64,000 nt of DNA from Cristatella mucedo (taxonomy: Eukaryota; Bryozoa; Phylactolaemata; Cristatellidae): NCBI GenBank assembly GCA_009760855.2, contig WPIO01000023.1, forward strand, positions 5,260,501-5,324,500. Direction: 5' to 3'. A program made the position numbers and the translations under genes. The notes below the pieces were generated by a model. It saw only the letters and a program-made list of their open reading frames with translations, did not search any database and had not been told where the DNA came from. Shown piece after piece: positions 1-12,322 of this stretch (position 1 is the first letter of the stretch; each line of letters opens with the position of its first letter).

Positions 1-492
1 AGAAAGAGAAAGCTAATACTTTTTTAATGGCCATTTAAATTCATATTTTTCATATTAAATTCATATTTTTAGAGATGCTAAAGAGAAGTGTCAAGAGAGA
101 ATTTTCAGGTGGCTGAAAGCTTTCAGCTCGGAGGAGCTTGAGGCTCCTCCCAAAATGAAGAGCTTGCCGAGCTTTTGTTGAAGGCTTGGGAGCTTGTCAG
201 ATTTCGAAGAATTGCCTTCACGCCCCACGAGGCAGTCGTTTAGCCTCAATGCCAAAAGCCTGCCTTGCACACAAGACCTGCATAGTGTGGCACCTTGTGC
301 AAGTTCGTGTTTGTCTGCATGTGCTTGTGCGTGCGCTCGTGTACATGTTTGCCCGTGCCACTTAACGGCGCTTAAGTATCGTGTTCCTAGAGTTTATTTG
401 TAGGGGTTTTGTGTTGCTGTACTTTATTTTATAGTCATTTGGTTGCTCGTGCAGTTCTTAGTTAATTACGGTGATATGTCATGTACCTGCAG

Positions 493-1844
493 AACAAACA
501 GTGGTTATGCAACTACCCACCATTGCTGGAAAGCAGCAGCCAACCATCGCTGTAATTACATCAAACTACTATGAGAAACTAGCCGTCGATGCAATGATGG
601 AGAAAAAGACAACGTACGTCAAGTTTCAGACAGCAGGTATATTCACTTGTTTCTACTACATGCGATTGCCATTGTTTTTAGAATGCGATAGAAAACGAAG
701 CCTTGTGCAGATGTGTGAAAAATATTTGCCCTCCTATGCAGGAGATGCTCACGTGTACACGTTGGGCTATATTGGTGAGCATAAAATCGTATCGACCAAG
801 CTGTCGCAAATTGGCCGCACCCAAGGAGCCAAGATATCCTCTGGCAATATCACGACACGGCTCATGGGTATGGCTGCATGCCTGTCTAGCATGTTTCTTA
901 TGCATGTCTGAGTGCTCTGGCTACGCTGCATCGAATGGGTGTGACTGAGCTCTGCGATCCTGGTGGTTGTAGGTACCTTTGGCAACATCGAGCACGTTTT
1001 CGTTGTGGGAACCGCTGGAGGTGTGCCGCACTATACCGATTACTTTAAGCACGTGCGTCTCGGTGATGTCGTCGTGTCCACTGCGAACGACAAAGGCTAT
1101 ATATACGTATTTTGCGATAAGGTACGTTGAAGCCAGGCCAGGCTGCTGCTGCTGCCGGCTGGCCGTCCAATGCTGCTGACTCGAGTTCACTTTAGGTAGG
1201 CGAGCGACACCTGCTCTGATGCCATCTCGAATCGTCCGTTTCGTCGATCTTTCTAGACTGTGGAAGATAGGAAGACGCATGAATTGGGCTATCAGCTGAA
1301 AACCTACATACCTCGTGATAAGTTGATTCAGGAAAAAATACGAGAGATCCGCGACTACTGTGCTGCCAACCCAGGTCAGAGGCCGTGGGAAGACTACGTC
1401 AAGGAGGGCCAGCGTCTGTTGCACGGCCAGGAGCTCAGCTTCGAGCGCCCTCCACCCGAGTCAGACAAGCTGTACATGAGCTTGGGTGAGCACGACGTGA
1501 TCGAGGTGTCGCACCCGCAGCCCCCTCAAGGCTCGGCACCTGCTTCCGGTGGCCAGCTCACCGTTAGATACGGGCCTGTCGGGTCCGGCCGCTCCGTGAT
1601 CCGCGGCGCCGAGGAGCGGCAGGCATTTGCCTACAAGCATGGCATCATGGCATTCGACAATGAGTTCGACCAGGTCTTGGATTCGGTCATTGGCAACGTC
1701 AAGCACAGCTACGTTCTTATCCGTGGCATCGTTGACTACTCTGACGGAGCAAGCAGCTCGAGCAAGAAATGGTTGCCATACTCGGCCCTGTCTGCGGCAG
1801 CTCTGATGAAGGTCATTATCAGGTCGCTGCCTGCTGTTCTGTAG
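493..1844 (+). CDS. Nucleoside-phosphorylase-fold protein, last four exons (5' partial)
   Basis: Four exons join in frame: 493-636, 742-867, 973-1121 and 1257-1844 (TAG stop). All introns are GT-AG and short (105, 105 and 135 bp). The joined 1007 bases need one base from an upstream exon outside the window and give 335 residues. The product shows ITSNYYEKLAVDAMM near the start, then KISSGNITTRL, VFVVGTAGGVPHYTDYFKHV, RLGDVVVS, and late in the protein the block EFDQVLDSVIGN and VLIRGIVDYSDG. The Gly-rich GTAGGV turn, the RLGDVVV strand and the late RGIVDYSDG strand are the layout of the purine/uridine phosphorylase (PNP_UDP) fold. I recognise it as a poorly characterised animal family in which this domain follows an N-terminal region, possibly winged-helix; that part is not in the window. 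Substrate and activity are unknown. A poly(A) signal follows at 2107. Confidence 0.8.
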
Positions 1845-2106
1845 TTACCCTCTCCTCCTCTTCCTCTCCCACCGGCCTCTATAGTAAAAAGCATTAGTCG
1901 GGCAGTCGGCAGCCTTTCTGTCTCTGTTGCTACTATCTGGAGCTAAATGCTGCTCTGCAGCAATACACGGGTACAGGTGCCCTTAGGGCCTAGGCATATC
2001 TGCATAGAGCCAGTTACGTAGCATTTTCATGTCCCTAGTGGCCACTTCGTTTGTTTGATCTATTTTGCATGTTCAATTCGTTGCCTGTGGTTCCTACCTG
2101 GTATTT

Positions 2107-2112
2107 AATAAA
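2107..2112 (+). terminator. AATAAA poly(A) signal of the nucleoside-phosphorylase-fold gene
   Basis: A canonical AATAAA lies 263 bp after the stop codon, on the same strand. No better signal is seen between them. The 3' UTR would be about 280-300 bases. Confidence 0.6.
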
Positions 2113-3320
2113 CTTCGGTACCTTTTGCCATTCTATTCCTCCTTTGTGGTTGCCCTTGCATATGCTATTGCAGTAGTAGTAGTCGACTGAGAGTCGGGAC
2201 TGCAATCTGCTGTATAGGCATTTACATGTAGATACAGATGAGTACCGGTACGATCAAGATTGGCATGTGGGCACTAGAATGACCACATGAACCCTGGCAT
2301 GACCACGAGTAGCAGGTGAGCACCGGCACGGCAGTGGACAGAATGTGAAAGTTTCTGCACTGCTATCTATGATTGTATGCAGGCATGCAGGGCATATAAT
2401 GTTATGACGTTGAGGCAGCCCTGAGACAGACTCTATATGGAGAACTCAGCATCATTGCCATGTCCAAACTCTCAATGTCACGAACGCATGCTTCTGCTGA
2501 GCTATCACCGCATGTCAACTGCACGAGGCACACACTGGATGGTTTTTTATAAAAATTTGCAGCCGTCATCATCTGCCATTAGACTCTACTCCACAGACCA
2601 TATAGCTTTTTGTCAAGCAATTTCGGTACCTCTGCCGGACAAACCAGTCACGGAAGGATCCCTGTATGACATCTTAACAGCATTTCTTACTGGCAAAAGA
2701 CGGCAGTGAGGTCGGTCTTAGGGTTAATAGAAGCAAGACCTTTCTACCACTAATTGGGATGCAAGCAGTTCTTCGAGATGGGACTCAAAACCTGGACAGC
2801 AGACAATTGCCAAGTCCTCAAGGATGGAGATCCCAACTGCAGATGTGGACCCCAACTGCAGGCCATAGCTCTCAGCCAGTGTGGGCAGCTTTCACTCGCT
2901 TAATTCCGCCTACTTTATTTTGAATCCCACAAGTGTTCCGTTTTTCTTCTGAGCACCTCCGATAGAGCTCTGGACCATTCATCTGCCGTGCACTTTCTCT
3001 TAAGAGAATAATCCTGCTTAAAGCAGGTGTCGATCTCAGGTCCAGAATCCGTAAATACCATATGGTGGCCGTTAGATGTTCCTTGCACAACAATGCTTAG
3101 CCTAAAAAAACCAAAGCTGCTAAGAATAAAAAGAAAAATGAATGTGTACTAAGCATAAAATTAGTAAGGCCGCTAGATGCACCGAAGATAATTGAAGTCA
3201 GCCCTCCCTAGATTTGAAATCAGAGCTAGTCAACTGCACCCAAGCTGACCAAATCACTAGAGGGACCTTGGTTTAATGACACATAAAAATATTCGCTGAT
3301 TTAATAGCCTCATTTGTATA
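2113..3320. other. Intergenic, nothing recognised
   Basis: No gene or clear repeat was recognised. A 90-codon open frame at 2437-2709 (+) starts with ATG but resembles no family I know, and it has no splice or poly(A) context, so I do not call it. Confidence 0.4.
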
Positions 3321-3324
3321 GCTG

Positions 3325-3470
3325 CAAAAGAGCCTTAGCGGCTATCACCATCGCTTGCAGCCGCCAACTGCAGGATTCGAACCCACCCACGACCTCGGTC
3401 GCGAAGAGTGAGCACCTTACCTTCTGGGCTATCAAGAGCTCCAAGCACTTAACAAATCTATGAGGCAGTC
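3325..3470 (-). repeat. tRNA-derived SINE-like fragment
   Basis: Read on the minus strand this has a pol III type A-box-like stretch (gatagcccagaaggtaagg). It is followed by gaggtcgtgggtgggttcga, containing a B box of GGTTCGAATCC type. The same 'ccgaggtcgtggg' spacer occurs in the SINEs at 7025 and 15373. No conserved 3' tail is visible, so it is a fragment. Confidence 0.5.
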
Positions 3471-4782
3471 GTTTGATGAGCAGCTGTATATTTAGATTTG
3501 AGAGCACGTGCACTATTATCACATCGACCAAACCAGCAAACGTAAGATAAGCTAGGATGCTACAGCGGTCTTGGTGCCAATAAGTTTGCAACATGAAATT
3601 GCAGTGCATACTGACGAAGAGCTTACCTTGTCAAAGGACTCGATGATACTCCTAGGCAGAGTTACTCTTTCGATTGGGTGCATGTTGGCCTATCCACCAC
3701 TGAGTGCCCATAAAAAGTTTAAAATTACGTAATCAACGACCACAATGTACTCATGTGATCTTTGGACCACTGTTAAACAGAAGACGATCTCGAGCCATGT
3801 TTTAGTTACTGTCACCTCTGCACGTGTAACATGTACGTCTGGGTTAGCATGCATCGACTTGATTTGTCACTTCTCCGTATCTATTTTTGTACCAATATTA
3901 ATCAATACAATCTCATTATCATAAAAGTACGTCCTCATGGACCACCTTGTCAAATTAGAAGACTATTTTGCCCAGTGGTGTCTTTGCACCAACCTCAGCA
4001 TTACTCTATCGCCACTCTTTCAGTGACCCAATCGGTTTCTTCAGTGGCCATGATGACAAAAGTAGTCTCGAGATCAATTCACTGTAAGGTAACCTCTGTC
4101 CGGCCAGGTTGCATATTGTTATCAGCTGCAAACTAGCTGACAAGACATGTGAAGGTGCTAGTGCAGGCAGGGACCTCGGCTAAATCATTTGCTCACAGAA
4201 ACAACTACTGCCACTGTTACTTCCCAAACCTCTATCCCTGTTGCTTGTTTTGCTGCCCAAATCAGCTGTGTGTGGTGCAGCACTTAAAGCTGCATCCACA
4301 ACCAGCCCTCCAACGTTCGCAGCGTAGTGTCCAAAGTGGAATACAAGCGATACAAGCTGTCGATATCTTGAGGTCTCGCCCAGTGGCAGTGGCTGCTGGC
4401 CTGGTCACGTGGCTGTGCGGCCGGCAGCCACTGAGCGACACACCGTCGAGCGGTCGAGAGGTCCCTTCAATCATGTTCGCTGGATTGAGCACAAGTAAGT
4501 CTGCCATGCAGGCAGCCAGCTCCAAATGGGCCTGGCAGCCAGCGAAAGGGTTAGGCCTACGGCCGGTTGCCTGCTGCCGGTACAAGACGTTGCGCCGAGC
4601 GCCTGGCTGCAAGAGGGAATCGACTGAGTCGAGCCAGTGGCTCTAGCTCGGCTGGTCAAAGAACCGAGCTGAGGCCGCGCGGTCAAAGAGACGTCTTTTG
4701 TCTGCGAGTCTTGCCTCTCGGAGGCTATCTGCACTCATCGTCGACGAGAAGATATTTTTTGCATTCACTGTAGGCTTTTTAG
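3471..4782. other. Intergenic, nothing recognised
   Basis: Ordinary unique-looking sequence. An open frame at 4149-4646 (+) has overlapping open frames on the other strand and no recognisable domain. It is most likely non-coding GC-rich sequence. Confidence 0.35.
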
Positions 4783-4896
4783 CTGATCCCCTTTGCAGCA
4801 AATGTACAGCGCCTAGAAAGAGATTGAGTTCTCTGAGGGCGCCTTTATCAAGTGCATTATTATTATATTATTATTATTATTATACCCCTCCCCATT
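4783..4896 (+). mobile_element. LINE family A, isolated 3' tail
   Basis: Contains the family A terminal block: gcaaatgtacagcgcctaga, then agagattgagttctctgagg, a gcgc-tttatcaagtgcatt segment, and a run of ATT repeats. This is a severely 5'-truncated insertion of the CR1/L2-type LINE seen with its reverse transcriptase at 7185-8432 and 27790-29156. Confidence 0.7.
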
Positions 4897-5217
4897 ATGA
4901 CCCTGCTCCATTTTTATGCCACTTAGCACTCAGTAGCTCGTTGGCAGGCAGTAAACACTTTGGGCGATAGAGAAATTGCAATGCCGGCAACTGAGTCTTA
5001 CGTCGAACTATAAAAGGGACACTCGATGCCCAATGCAGCCCATTAAACTCAGTGGTGCATTGCAGCCAATCAGGGTCAATCGGTTCATCCGTCTGTATGG
5101 TGGCAGCATATGATTGGTTCGCCGGCTGAGCCATGTGCAAAAGCATTCCAGCAGAGCTCGAACTACGGAGTGCGTAGTGAACTCTTATGACTCACGTACG
5201 CATGAATTATTTTGCAA

Positions 5218-5284
5218 TCATGCACACATGCACACACAAATGCACACATAAATGCACACAAATGCACACACACACACACACACA
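5218..5284. repeat. (CA)n-rich microsatellite
   Basis: Interrupted 'tgcacacaaa' units grade into an uninterrupted CA run at about 5266-5284. Confidence 0.85.
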
Positions 5285-5489
5285 TCAAAGTAGGCAGGTG
5301 TGCATCAACACACACAAGCGCACTGGTAGTGGTGTTGCACTGAACTAGCAAAGCAAAACTGGGAACTTGCCAAAATAATAGTAACACTGTCAAGTAATCT
5401 TTTTGACTAAGCATGTTCTGTCTTAACAGCTATTTTAGAATTTGCAGCAACCGGCCAGGCCTTGGCGGCACTGTTCAGCATGCCCACTT

Positions 5490-6232
5490 CTACAGCTAGC
5501 CATCACGTCCGATCCCTATCTGAGATAAGGGGCTGTCTTCCACGGTTGCTTGCAAAAAATGTACTAGCTCCATAGTTCTGTCTCGGCTTGATGATTGAAA
5601 TTCCCTTTTGGCTGGGCTACCTAAAAAAGCAACTAGGCCACTGCAAATGGCTAAGAATATGGATCAAGGCTCGTTTTCAAGTCCCAAAGGTTAGGCCACG
5701 TGTCTCCGTTACTAAAAGAGCTAGGATGGCTACCGGTTGATCAACGGATATAAAGCAAAGTTCTTACGCTGACCCACAAGGCCTGCCACACTTTGGCTCC
5801 TCCATGCCTAGCGCTGCTTCACCAGTTTCAGCTTCCTCATGCCCTCAGGTCCTGTATAGACAATAAATTAGCTGTTCCATTTCTCTGCTTAAAGACCGTT
5901 GGTGACAGAAGCCTTAGCTCTGCAGGTCCTAGACTGTGGAACTCGCTTCCACGAATCTTACGCAACGACAACTACTCTCCTGCTGCCGACTATGGCTCAT
6001 TCTTTTCAGCAGTCCTGAGCTGCTACTTCCATGCTACTCACTACCTCAACTGCTCTCCTGACTCTGCTATGCCTCCTACTTTCTCTTTGTTGCGTGAGAC
6101 GAAGTCTGTTGGCTACCGAATGCGTACCAAAAGCCACTTAGGCTATGAGTGCGCTATACAAAACTCTCCTGCGTAACACCCACATAATCTTTGTGTAGTT
6201 ACAGACAGGGATACATTACATTACATTGCATG
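5490..6232 (+). mobile_element. LINE family B, 5'-truncated and decayed
   Basis: Homologous to the C-terminal half of the family B reverse transcriptase protein at 36977-38112. The last 127 codons (5793-6176) remain open and show [23 protein letters not shown] and [13 protein letters not shown]. The part before 5790 is broken by stops and frameshifts. It ends in the family B 3' sequence (gcgtaacacccacat, then a cattacattacatt tail). Confidence 0.75.
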
Positions 6233-6284
6233 ACCTGATGCCTCTGTATTTGCAGATGGCTCTGTAGTAGCACGGCTTGTCGAG

Positions 6285-6320
6285 CTCTACCGCTGCTGCT
6301 GCTGCTGCTGCTGCTACTGC
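6285..6320 (+). repeat. (CTG)n trinucleotide tract
   Basis: About ten CTG repeats with one interruption (gctgctgctgctgctgctac). They lie in a short open stretch on both strands with no recognised protein. Confidence 0.7.
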
Positions 6321-6746
6321 ACACTCTGCGGTTCTCACGGCTGCCACTGGCTCGGAGCCTGACAGCACGTTTGAGGGGGGACACGGGTTTACTAAGTTTT
6401 TTTGTCTGGGTGCTGGCCACGTGCTGCATGGCAGCTTACCTACACTCGGCCTCGGTCTCGGTGCACAGAGGCCCTCGGTGCACAGCAGGCCCTCGGTGTT
6501 CGTTTTGCAATTGCAAGTGGGTGCCAAGCTGCAACTGCAACTGTCAGCTGATCGACCACAAGCAGATACAGAGATCAGACAGTAGATCAGGGGCCTCTTC
6601 ATGCCTCGGTTGGCGTTACTTAGCAAACAATTCCACTCAAGGTTAAAGTGAATTATTAGATTATTTTCCCAGCCCTTGCTCTTAGATCTTGTGGTAGGCA
6701 AATGCCAACCGGAGACTGGACAGACAGGCAATCAAGTAGGGCAGCG

Positions 6747-6872
6747 CTTACAGCTGGTGCAAAACTGTGCAGGCTAGTCTTGTCTGTCGTGAGCGTTGCA
6801 GTTGCCACATCATACCACTTCTCGCCGACCTGCACTGGCTACCAGTCAAGCAACGCATCAACTTCAAGGTCG
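6747..6872 (+). mobile_element. LINE family A, small internal fragment
   Basis: Matches the family A segment encoding [13 protein letters not shown]...HWLPVKQRI, seen intact at 28032-29033 on the other strand. Only about 125 bp are present, with no tail. Confidence 0.65.
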
Positions 6873-7024
6873 AGACGACTCACACATGGCATCACATGCT
6901 TGAATCTAGAAACGTCCGATACTGCTGAATTAACAAGGGCTTTGGCTCTCGGTCACTAGCCATGTTTTTGCTCACACGATAGAGGCACTCGCATGTAGGC
7001 TTGTACATTGCTTGTACATTGCCA

Positions 7025-7170
7025 AGCTAGTCTGTTTCAGCGGTTATGGTGCTCGCCCCGACAAAGGTCTGACTGAGGTCGTGGGCTCAAGCCACGAGGC
7101 ATACGTGAAGCGCCTGAATATTGATTGAGTTCTCTTAGGGCGCGATACAAATGAATTATATCTATTATTA
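7025..7170 (+). repeat. tRNA-derived SINE with LINE family A-like tail
   Basis: Starts with a tRNA-like head with an A-box-like segment (tttcagcggttatggtgctc) and B-box-like tcgtgggctcaagccacgag. It then has gtgaagcgcctgaata and a gttctcttagggcgcgatac block ending in an A/T-rich run. The second half parallels the LINE family A 3' tail (gcgcctagaaagag, gttctctgagggcgc). A sister copy is at 15373-15548. Confidence 0.7.
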
Positions 7171-7184
7171 CAAGTAAGCAGTGT

Positions 7185-8432
7185 AAAATGAAAGACGTGA
7201 ATGGACAAAGATCATCTGAAGTACCTCTGAAATATGGAGTACCTCAGGGCTCCGTGCTAGGTCCGGTTCTTTTCACGGTTTATACTCTCCCTCTTGCTGA
7301 TTTGATTGCCAAGCACAATCTAGGCTTTCACTTCTATGCGGATGACACTCAGTTGTACCTTTGCTTTGATCCCTCCCAGCCTTCGAGCACCTCAAATTCT
7401 CTCAACTCACTTGCTGCATGCATTGATGACATCCGCACATAGATGGCAGCAAATTTTCTTAAACTAAACGATGACAAAACTAACTTACTAGTTATGGGCT
7501 AACCCAGTGCGATTCAGAAATTAGAAAGGCTGACGTTCAAAATTGGCTCTGCCAGAATATCTCCTGTCGAATCAGCTCGAAATCTAGGTGTCATTCCAAA
7601 GCGACCTCTCGTTAGACGACCATATCAGATCCACGGTCAAATCTGCCTATTTTCAGCTTCATAACATTGCTAAAATTCGGGCTTGTTTAGATAAGGATAC
7701 CACGTCCAAGTTGGTCCATGCATTCGTGACATCCCGTCTCGACTTCTGCAACTCACTGCTTACTGGCCTACCAGCATGTGCGATCAGGCGATTGCAGCTG
7801 GTGCAAAACTCCGCAGCTAGGCTTGTCTGTCGTGAGCGTCACAGTTGCCACATTACACCACTTCTCGCCGACCTGCACTGGCTCCCAGTCAAGCAACGGA
7901 TTTACTTCAAGGTTTTGTAGCTCACTCTTAGGTCCCTTCATTCTATGGCTCCAGCCTATCTCTCCGACATACTCCCCCATCAGGCCAAGCATCGTACCAC
8001 CCGCTTTTCGGAATCCAACAGTCTAGAAATACCTCGTACAAACCTCAAATCCTTTGGAGACCGTGCATTTAGTTCGTATGCTCTCAAAGCCTGGAACTCC
8101 CTCCCGACCTGCGTCAGAACATCCCCTGACCTGACCACATTTAAAAGGAACCTAAAAACAGACCTATTTAGGACAGCTTTTAGTGGGTCCCTGTGATTCG
8201 TCCTTGATGTGCTTATGCGTGCTGACACTGTGCATGCTGCCACTAACCACATTTGCATGCTGACCCTGTGCATGTCACCCCTAACCATGTTATTAATTTT
8301 GTTTGTTTTTCAAGCATGATTTTACTTACCATTCAATTGCATTTCCCTTTGCAGCAAATGTAAAGCGCCTAGAAAGAGATTAAGTTCTCTGAGGGCGCTT
8401 TATCAAGTGCATTATTATTATTAAAAAAGTGT
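7185..8432 (+). mobile_element. LINE family A (CR1/L2-type), 5'-truncated reverse transcriptase
   Basis: The reading begins at RT motif 4 ([13 protein letters not shown]), followed by the YADD catalytic motif in [15 protein letters not shown]. It continues through thumb and C-terminal segments ([34 protein letters not shown]) to a stop near 8196. An in-frame TAG at about 7441, TAA at about 7500 and a frameshift near 7590 break it. The 3' end has the conserved gcgcctagaaagagattaag tail and ATT repeats at 8412-8425. The element cannot move. Confidence 0.85.
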
Positions 8433-9689
8433 TTCTTGTTTGACAGCTGCACTAGCAATCCCTATTGGCTCGATATCCGTTTGTATTCATCGATGGTGCT
8501 GAGGCCAAATGAATTCGTCTGTTAATATCTGGCAGGTCCACATTGCTGCAGCCTTGTGTGACCTAAGGGTCCAGCTGGCTAGTTGTAATTCTCCAGTAGT
8601 GATGCTGTGCCCACACAGCAATAGCTGGAGTAGCTAGGAAGGTGTTAGAATGTTTAGGTAAACCGGGCTCACATCACCAGTGGACAGCTCTCATGCCTCA
8701 TGCCCTCATGCTTCAGATATGAGCACCAATCGGATCACGTGATCCAAGCTCAAATGCTGCAGCTAGACGGGATGCACGAAATTGCTACACTGGCAAGTAC
8801 ATGCAGGGAGCAGTTGTAGTTTCTGACTGCGCCAAAACACAGTTGAGATTTTCCCCCTCTCGAGGTCCTTAAGTATGCGTGCAATGTCAGGATGGGCACT
8901 GTTCAGAGGCTAGACTCTGGTGAACTAGTCCTCTAATCCACGGTGATTGTGTTGTCCCTTTTGAACAATGCTAACGCTAAGTGGCAAGCTCAGAAAATCC
9001 AACCAATCCACACGAGACTGATCTGTGAAATGAATGCTGCTCACGGCTACGCATGACTTAGAGCTATACTTCCCGAAAAAATGACCGAAATGATTCAGAC
9101 TAGTGTGCTATTTTTCCCGACCACCTGGTCAGGGCATCCATTTACATATTGTCATCTTACTTTGATTGCAGTTATTACATGTAGCAAAAGTTGTTGTCCA
9201 CGGTTGCTTCAAGCCATTGTCAAGTGGACAATATTAACTGCCTTGATGTCTCATTCGAACCCCTGCCTACACAAGGTTAATAAGGAAACAAAATGCCTTA
9301 GTGATACTGAAATATGATGCTACTGAATGATGCCCTGTACATTGGATATATGGCAAGCTATGTGCCGAGACTCGATGAATGCCAATACCAAGTACAACTT
9401 TGCAAATATGCTAAGCCTTTACAGCCAGCAGGTCTAAGGGCAAAACGTTTTCATCTGACTGACACAAACCGACAGCATGTGCAATTCTGCCCAAGTCAGC
9501 TACAGACGTAAATAAGACATTTTGCTGAATTTTAATTTAATGATTAATTATTATAAAAACTGATACTATTCTGAGACTTCAGACTGAAATTTGGCCATAG
9601 TCAGTCGAAATTGACTAGTAAGAAGTAGGAGTATCGGTAGATCAAGCTGCACCAGCTCTCCTAACAGTTTGACTTTATACATTCCTCGT
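8433..9689. other. Intergenic, nothing recognised
   Basis: No coding signal, tandem repeat or known element was found. Short open frames at 9081-9317 and 9314-9511 look random. Confidence 0.35.
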
Positions 9690-10411
9690 GATCGCTCTTG
9701 TACCCAGGCTGGGTTCGGTTGGCTGGGACCGGACGGCTATAGTGAGGGTTAGGGTCACCGGCTTGGCCGGGGTCGGACCTACGGCGCGGCCGGATGTATG
9801 CAGTGACGTGAGGTCACCGGGGCTCTTGGGTACGGAAGTTGGCCAAGTAAGTCGCAGTGTTGGAGGCTCCCGGTCTCGCCGAGTTATGCACCTGGATTCG
9901 TGCAGGCGTGCTCCGGCGATGCTGCCACGCACGCAAGGGAACGAGTACCCAAGGCCCGAGCGGAGTTGTATAGCTCGCTCGTTGTTGACTTGTTTTTATT
10001 CCGCTTTCCCCGTGTAGCGTGTTCGTGACCCCCCCGTGTGTTGGCGTCTTTCGGTGGAAGCTTACGACTGCGGTAGTTGTCGACTCGGACTAGCCAGCAG
10101 TTACTCAGCCAGCCGGGTTTTGGAATTCGAAGTCGGTACAACGACAGGACTGCAGAAGCCGACTGACCCCAACTAACACGCTTGTTCGCGCTTGCTGCGT
10201 CGTCTTGCGCCCCCGTAGTGTATTGTGTATAGGGCCCTCCCTGTAGACTTGTTTAGTTCCTCTGTTGTTGTTGGCGAATGCGTTAATATAAAGAGGTTTA
10301 ACCTGACGGCCGCTCGTCTTACCCTAGCTCGGCTGCATGGCGAGCGGCAGCGTGGCCGGAGTATGGCGGGGTTTGGCAGGAATTAGCCTTTGACCCCTGG
10401 AACCCGGTTAC
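9690..10411 (+). mobile_element. GC-rich block, possible solo LTR
   Basis: A sharply bounded GC-rich block. It has a poly(A)-signal-like segment (cgttaatataaagagg) about 120 bp before an end reading ggaacccggttaca. The order AATAWA, GC-rich leader, CA end resembles the R-U5 part of an LTR. I see no second copy, no primer-binding site and no coding domain, so this is a weak call. A decayed unique GC-rich segment is the alternative. Confidence 0.22.
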
Positions 10412-10619
10412 ACTCTTAGGTCTCTTGCATGGACAGCAGGTAAAGGAATCGTCCTACCTACCCGCAGGAGCGTAGCCAAGAATTCGTTGAAGTTGCTCAC
10501 CTGCTGCCGTCAGTAGGCAATGATCTACTTCTGCCGCCCCACTCAATTAATGCAGACTGCAGCCTGGACTCCTCACTCGGTACGTCCCAGGCAAGTAGTT
10601 CACCCACGAACCGAGCTGA

Positions 10620-11530
10620 ATGGAATACCTCATCACTTCTATGCTGACGATACTCAACTGCATTTTCATGTATACCGTCGGAATCTGCTGCAGCAACTAA
10701 TAAACTGAATGCTTGCATAGCAGACATTTGATCCCGGATGTCCGAAAATTTCCCTAAACTATGACAGTAACACAGAACTGCTGCTCAGAGGACACCCCAA
10801 GCATGTGGCTGGACTGGAAACCTTTGCTCTTCTAATTGATGATGCTGTTGAGCGGCCATCACCATCTGCTCGGAATTTAGGTGTTGTCTTCGACAGCTGC
10901 CTACATTTTGAAAGCACTGTTAAGAAGACTGCTTCATAGCTAGCCATCACGTCCGATCCCTATCTAAGATACATGTCTTTCACAATGGCTTGCAAAGAAT
11001 ATAACTAACTCCTTTGTTCTGTTTCAGCATGATTATTGCAATTCTCTTTCGGCTGGGCAACCAAAAAAGCCGCTAGACCACTGCAGCTGGCGATGAATAT
11101 GGCTGCAAGGCTAGTTTTCAAGTCCCAGAGGTTTGACCGTGTGTCTCCTCTGCTGAAAGAGCTTGCTGGCTGCAGGTTGATCAATGGATGCAGAGCAAAA
11201 ATAACCAACAAAGGCCGTCACGGCTTGGCTCCTTCATACCTAATGTAACATCTTGTGGTGTGCATACCTAGCTGAACTGCTGCACAGGTTTCAGCCTCCT
11301 CGTGCTACTTTCCTGCTGCTGACTATGGCTCATTCTTTTCAGCAGTCCTGAGCTGCTACTTCCATGCTACTCACTACCTAAACTGCTCTCCTGACTCTTC
11401 TATGCTTCCCACTTTCTCTTTGTTGCGTAAGATGAAGTCTGTTGGCTACCGAATGCGTACCGAAAGCCACTTAGGCTGCGAGTGTGCTAAATAAAACTCT
11501 CCTGTGTAACACCCACACAGTCTTCCTGGC
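10620..11530 (+). mobile_element. LINE family B, decayed copy
   Basis: Retains [12 protein letters not shown] (the YADD box) near 10630, then family B segments in shifting frames: PKHVAGLETF around 10800, [20 protein letters not shown] around 11100-11160, and the tail region (gcgagtgtgctaaataaaac, tgtgtaacacccacacagtc). Several stops and an internal rearrangement near 11240-11310 make it a pseudo-element. Confidence 0.7.
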
Positions 11531-12239
11531 TTTGTGGGGTTGCAGTCGGAGATACAATGTAGTAACACATCACTAGCTTTCCCTTGGAGAATTGGCTGCC
11601 ACAAATTGATGGGCTGAAGCTGGTCCTGCACTAAAGGTATTCTCTGCAAAACATCCTCAAATCCTAAGATCTGCTGGGAATCCATAAAACCTAAGCAAAC
11701 CACAGCCAACCAAAATGATACTACAAAGTGTGATTTGCGAGTGATCTTAGCAGAAAAATGTGTATCGGCAATCAAGTTTGCTTTTAAAGTGCCGAAACTC
11801 AAGGTTCGTTTAGGCAGTTTATAGGATCCTTTCCGGCCTTTGACCTTGATCGGTGATTTTGGAAGTTCATTCTCTGAGGCTTTGTGCTTCCATTACCCAC
11901 GAAGGTTCATTAGGCAAACCAATCACCCCCTTCTGAGAATGACACATCGACGTGTGGCAAAGAATCTCCTAAAACAAAGTCAATAGTGCATAACGTCCCT
12001 GGACGTTTCTGAATGCACACCTGCGGACCTAAGGATGATCAACGATCGAGGCAAAAATAATATTGTCCATTGCGGTCTCTAAAGCAAGAAATTTAGAGCT
12101 CGCGAATATATTACTCAAGTGTTGACTTCATCGATATGTAGTCAAGAACAACAGAATTTAAAGACTGTTAATCATACTTTTAACCCACACCTTTTATTAC
12201 CCACGGTTTAATATGATATCGAATACACAGGAACTTTCG
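11531..12239. other. Intergenic, nothing recognised
   Basis: No gene seen. A 118-codon minus-strand open frame at 11446-11802 overlaps the LINE B end and shows no known domain. Confidence 0.35.
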
Positions 12240-12322
12240 TATATCAGGCACTAAACCTAGAAAGAGATTTAAGTTTTCTGAGGGTGCTATGCAAACGTAT
12301 TGTTCTTATTATTATTAAAACA
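12240..12322 (+). mobile_element. LINE family A, isolated 3' tail
   Basis: Shows aaacctagaaagagatttaa, then gttttctgagggtgctatgc and ttattattatt. It is a diverged family A tail without coding sequence. Confidence 0.6.
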
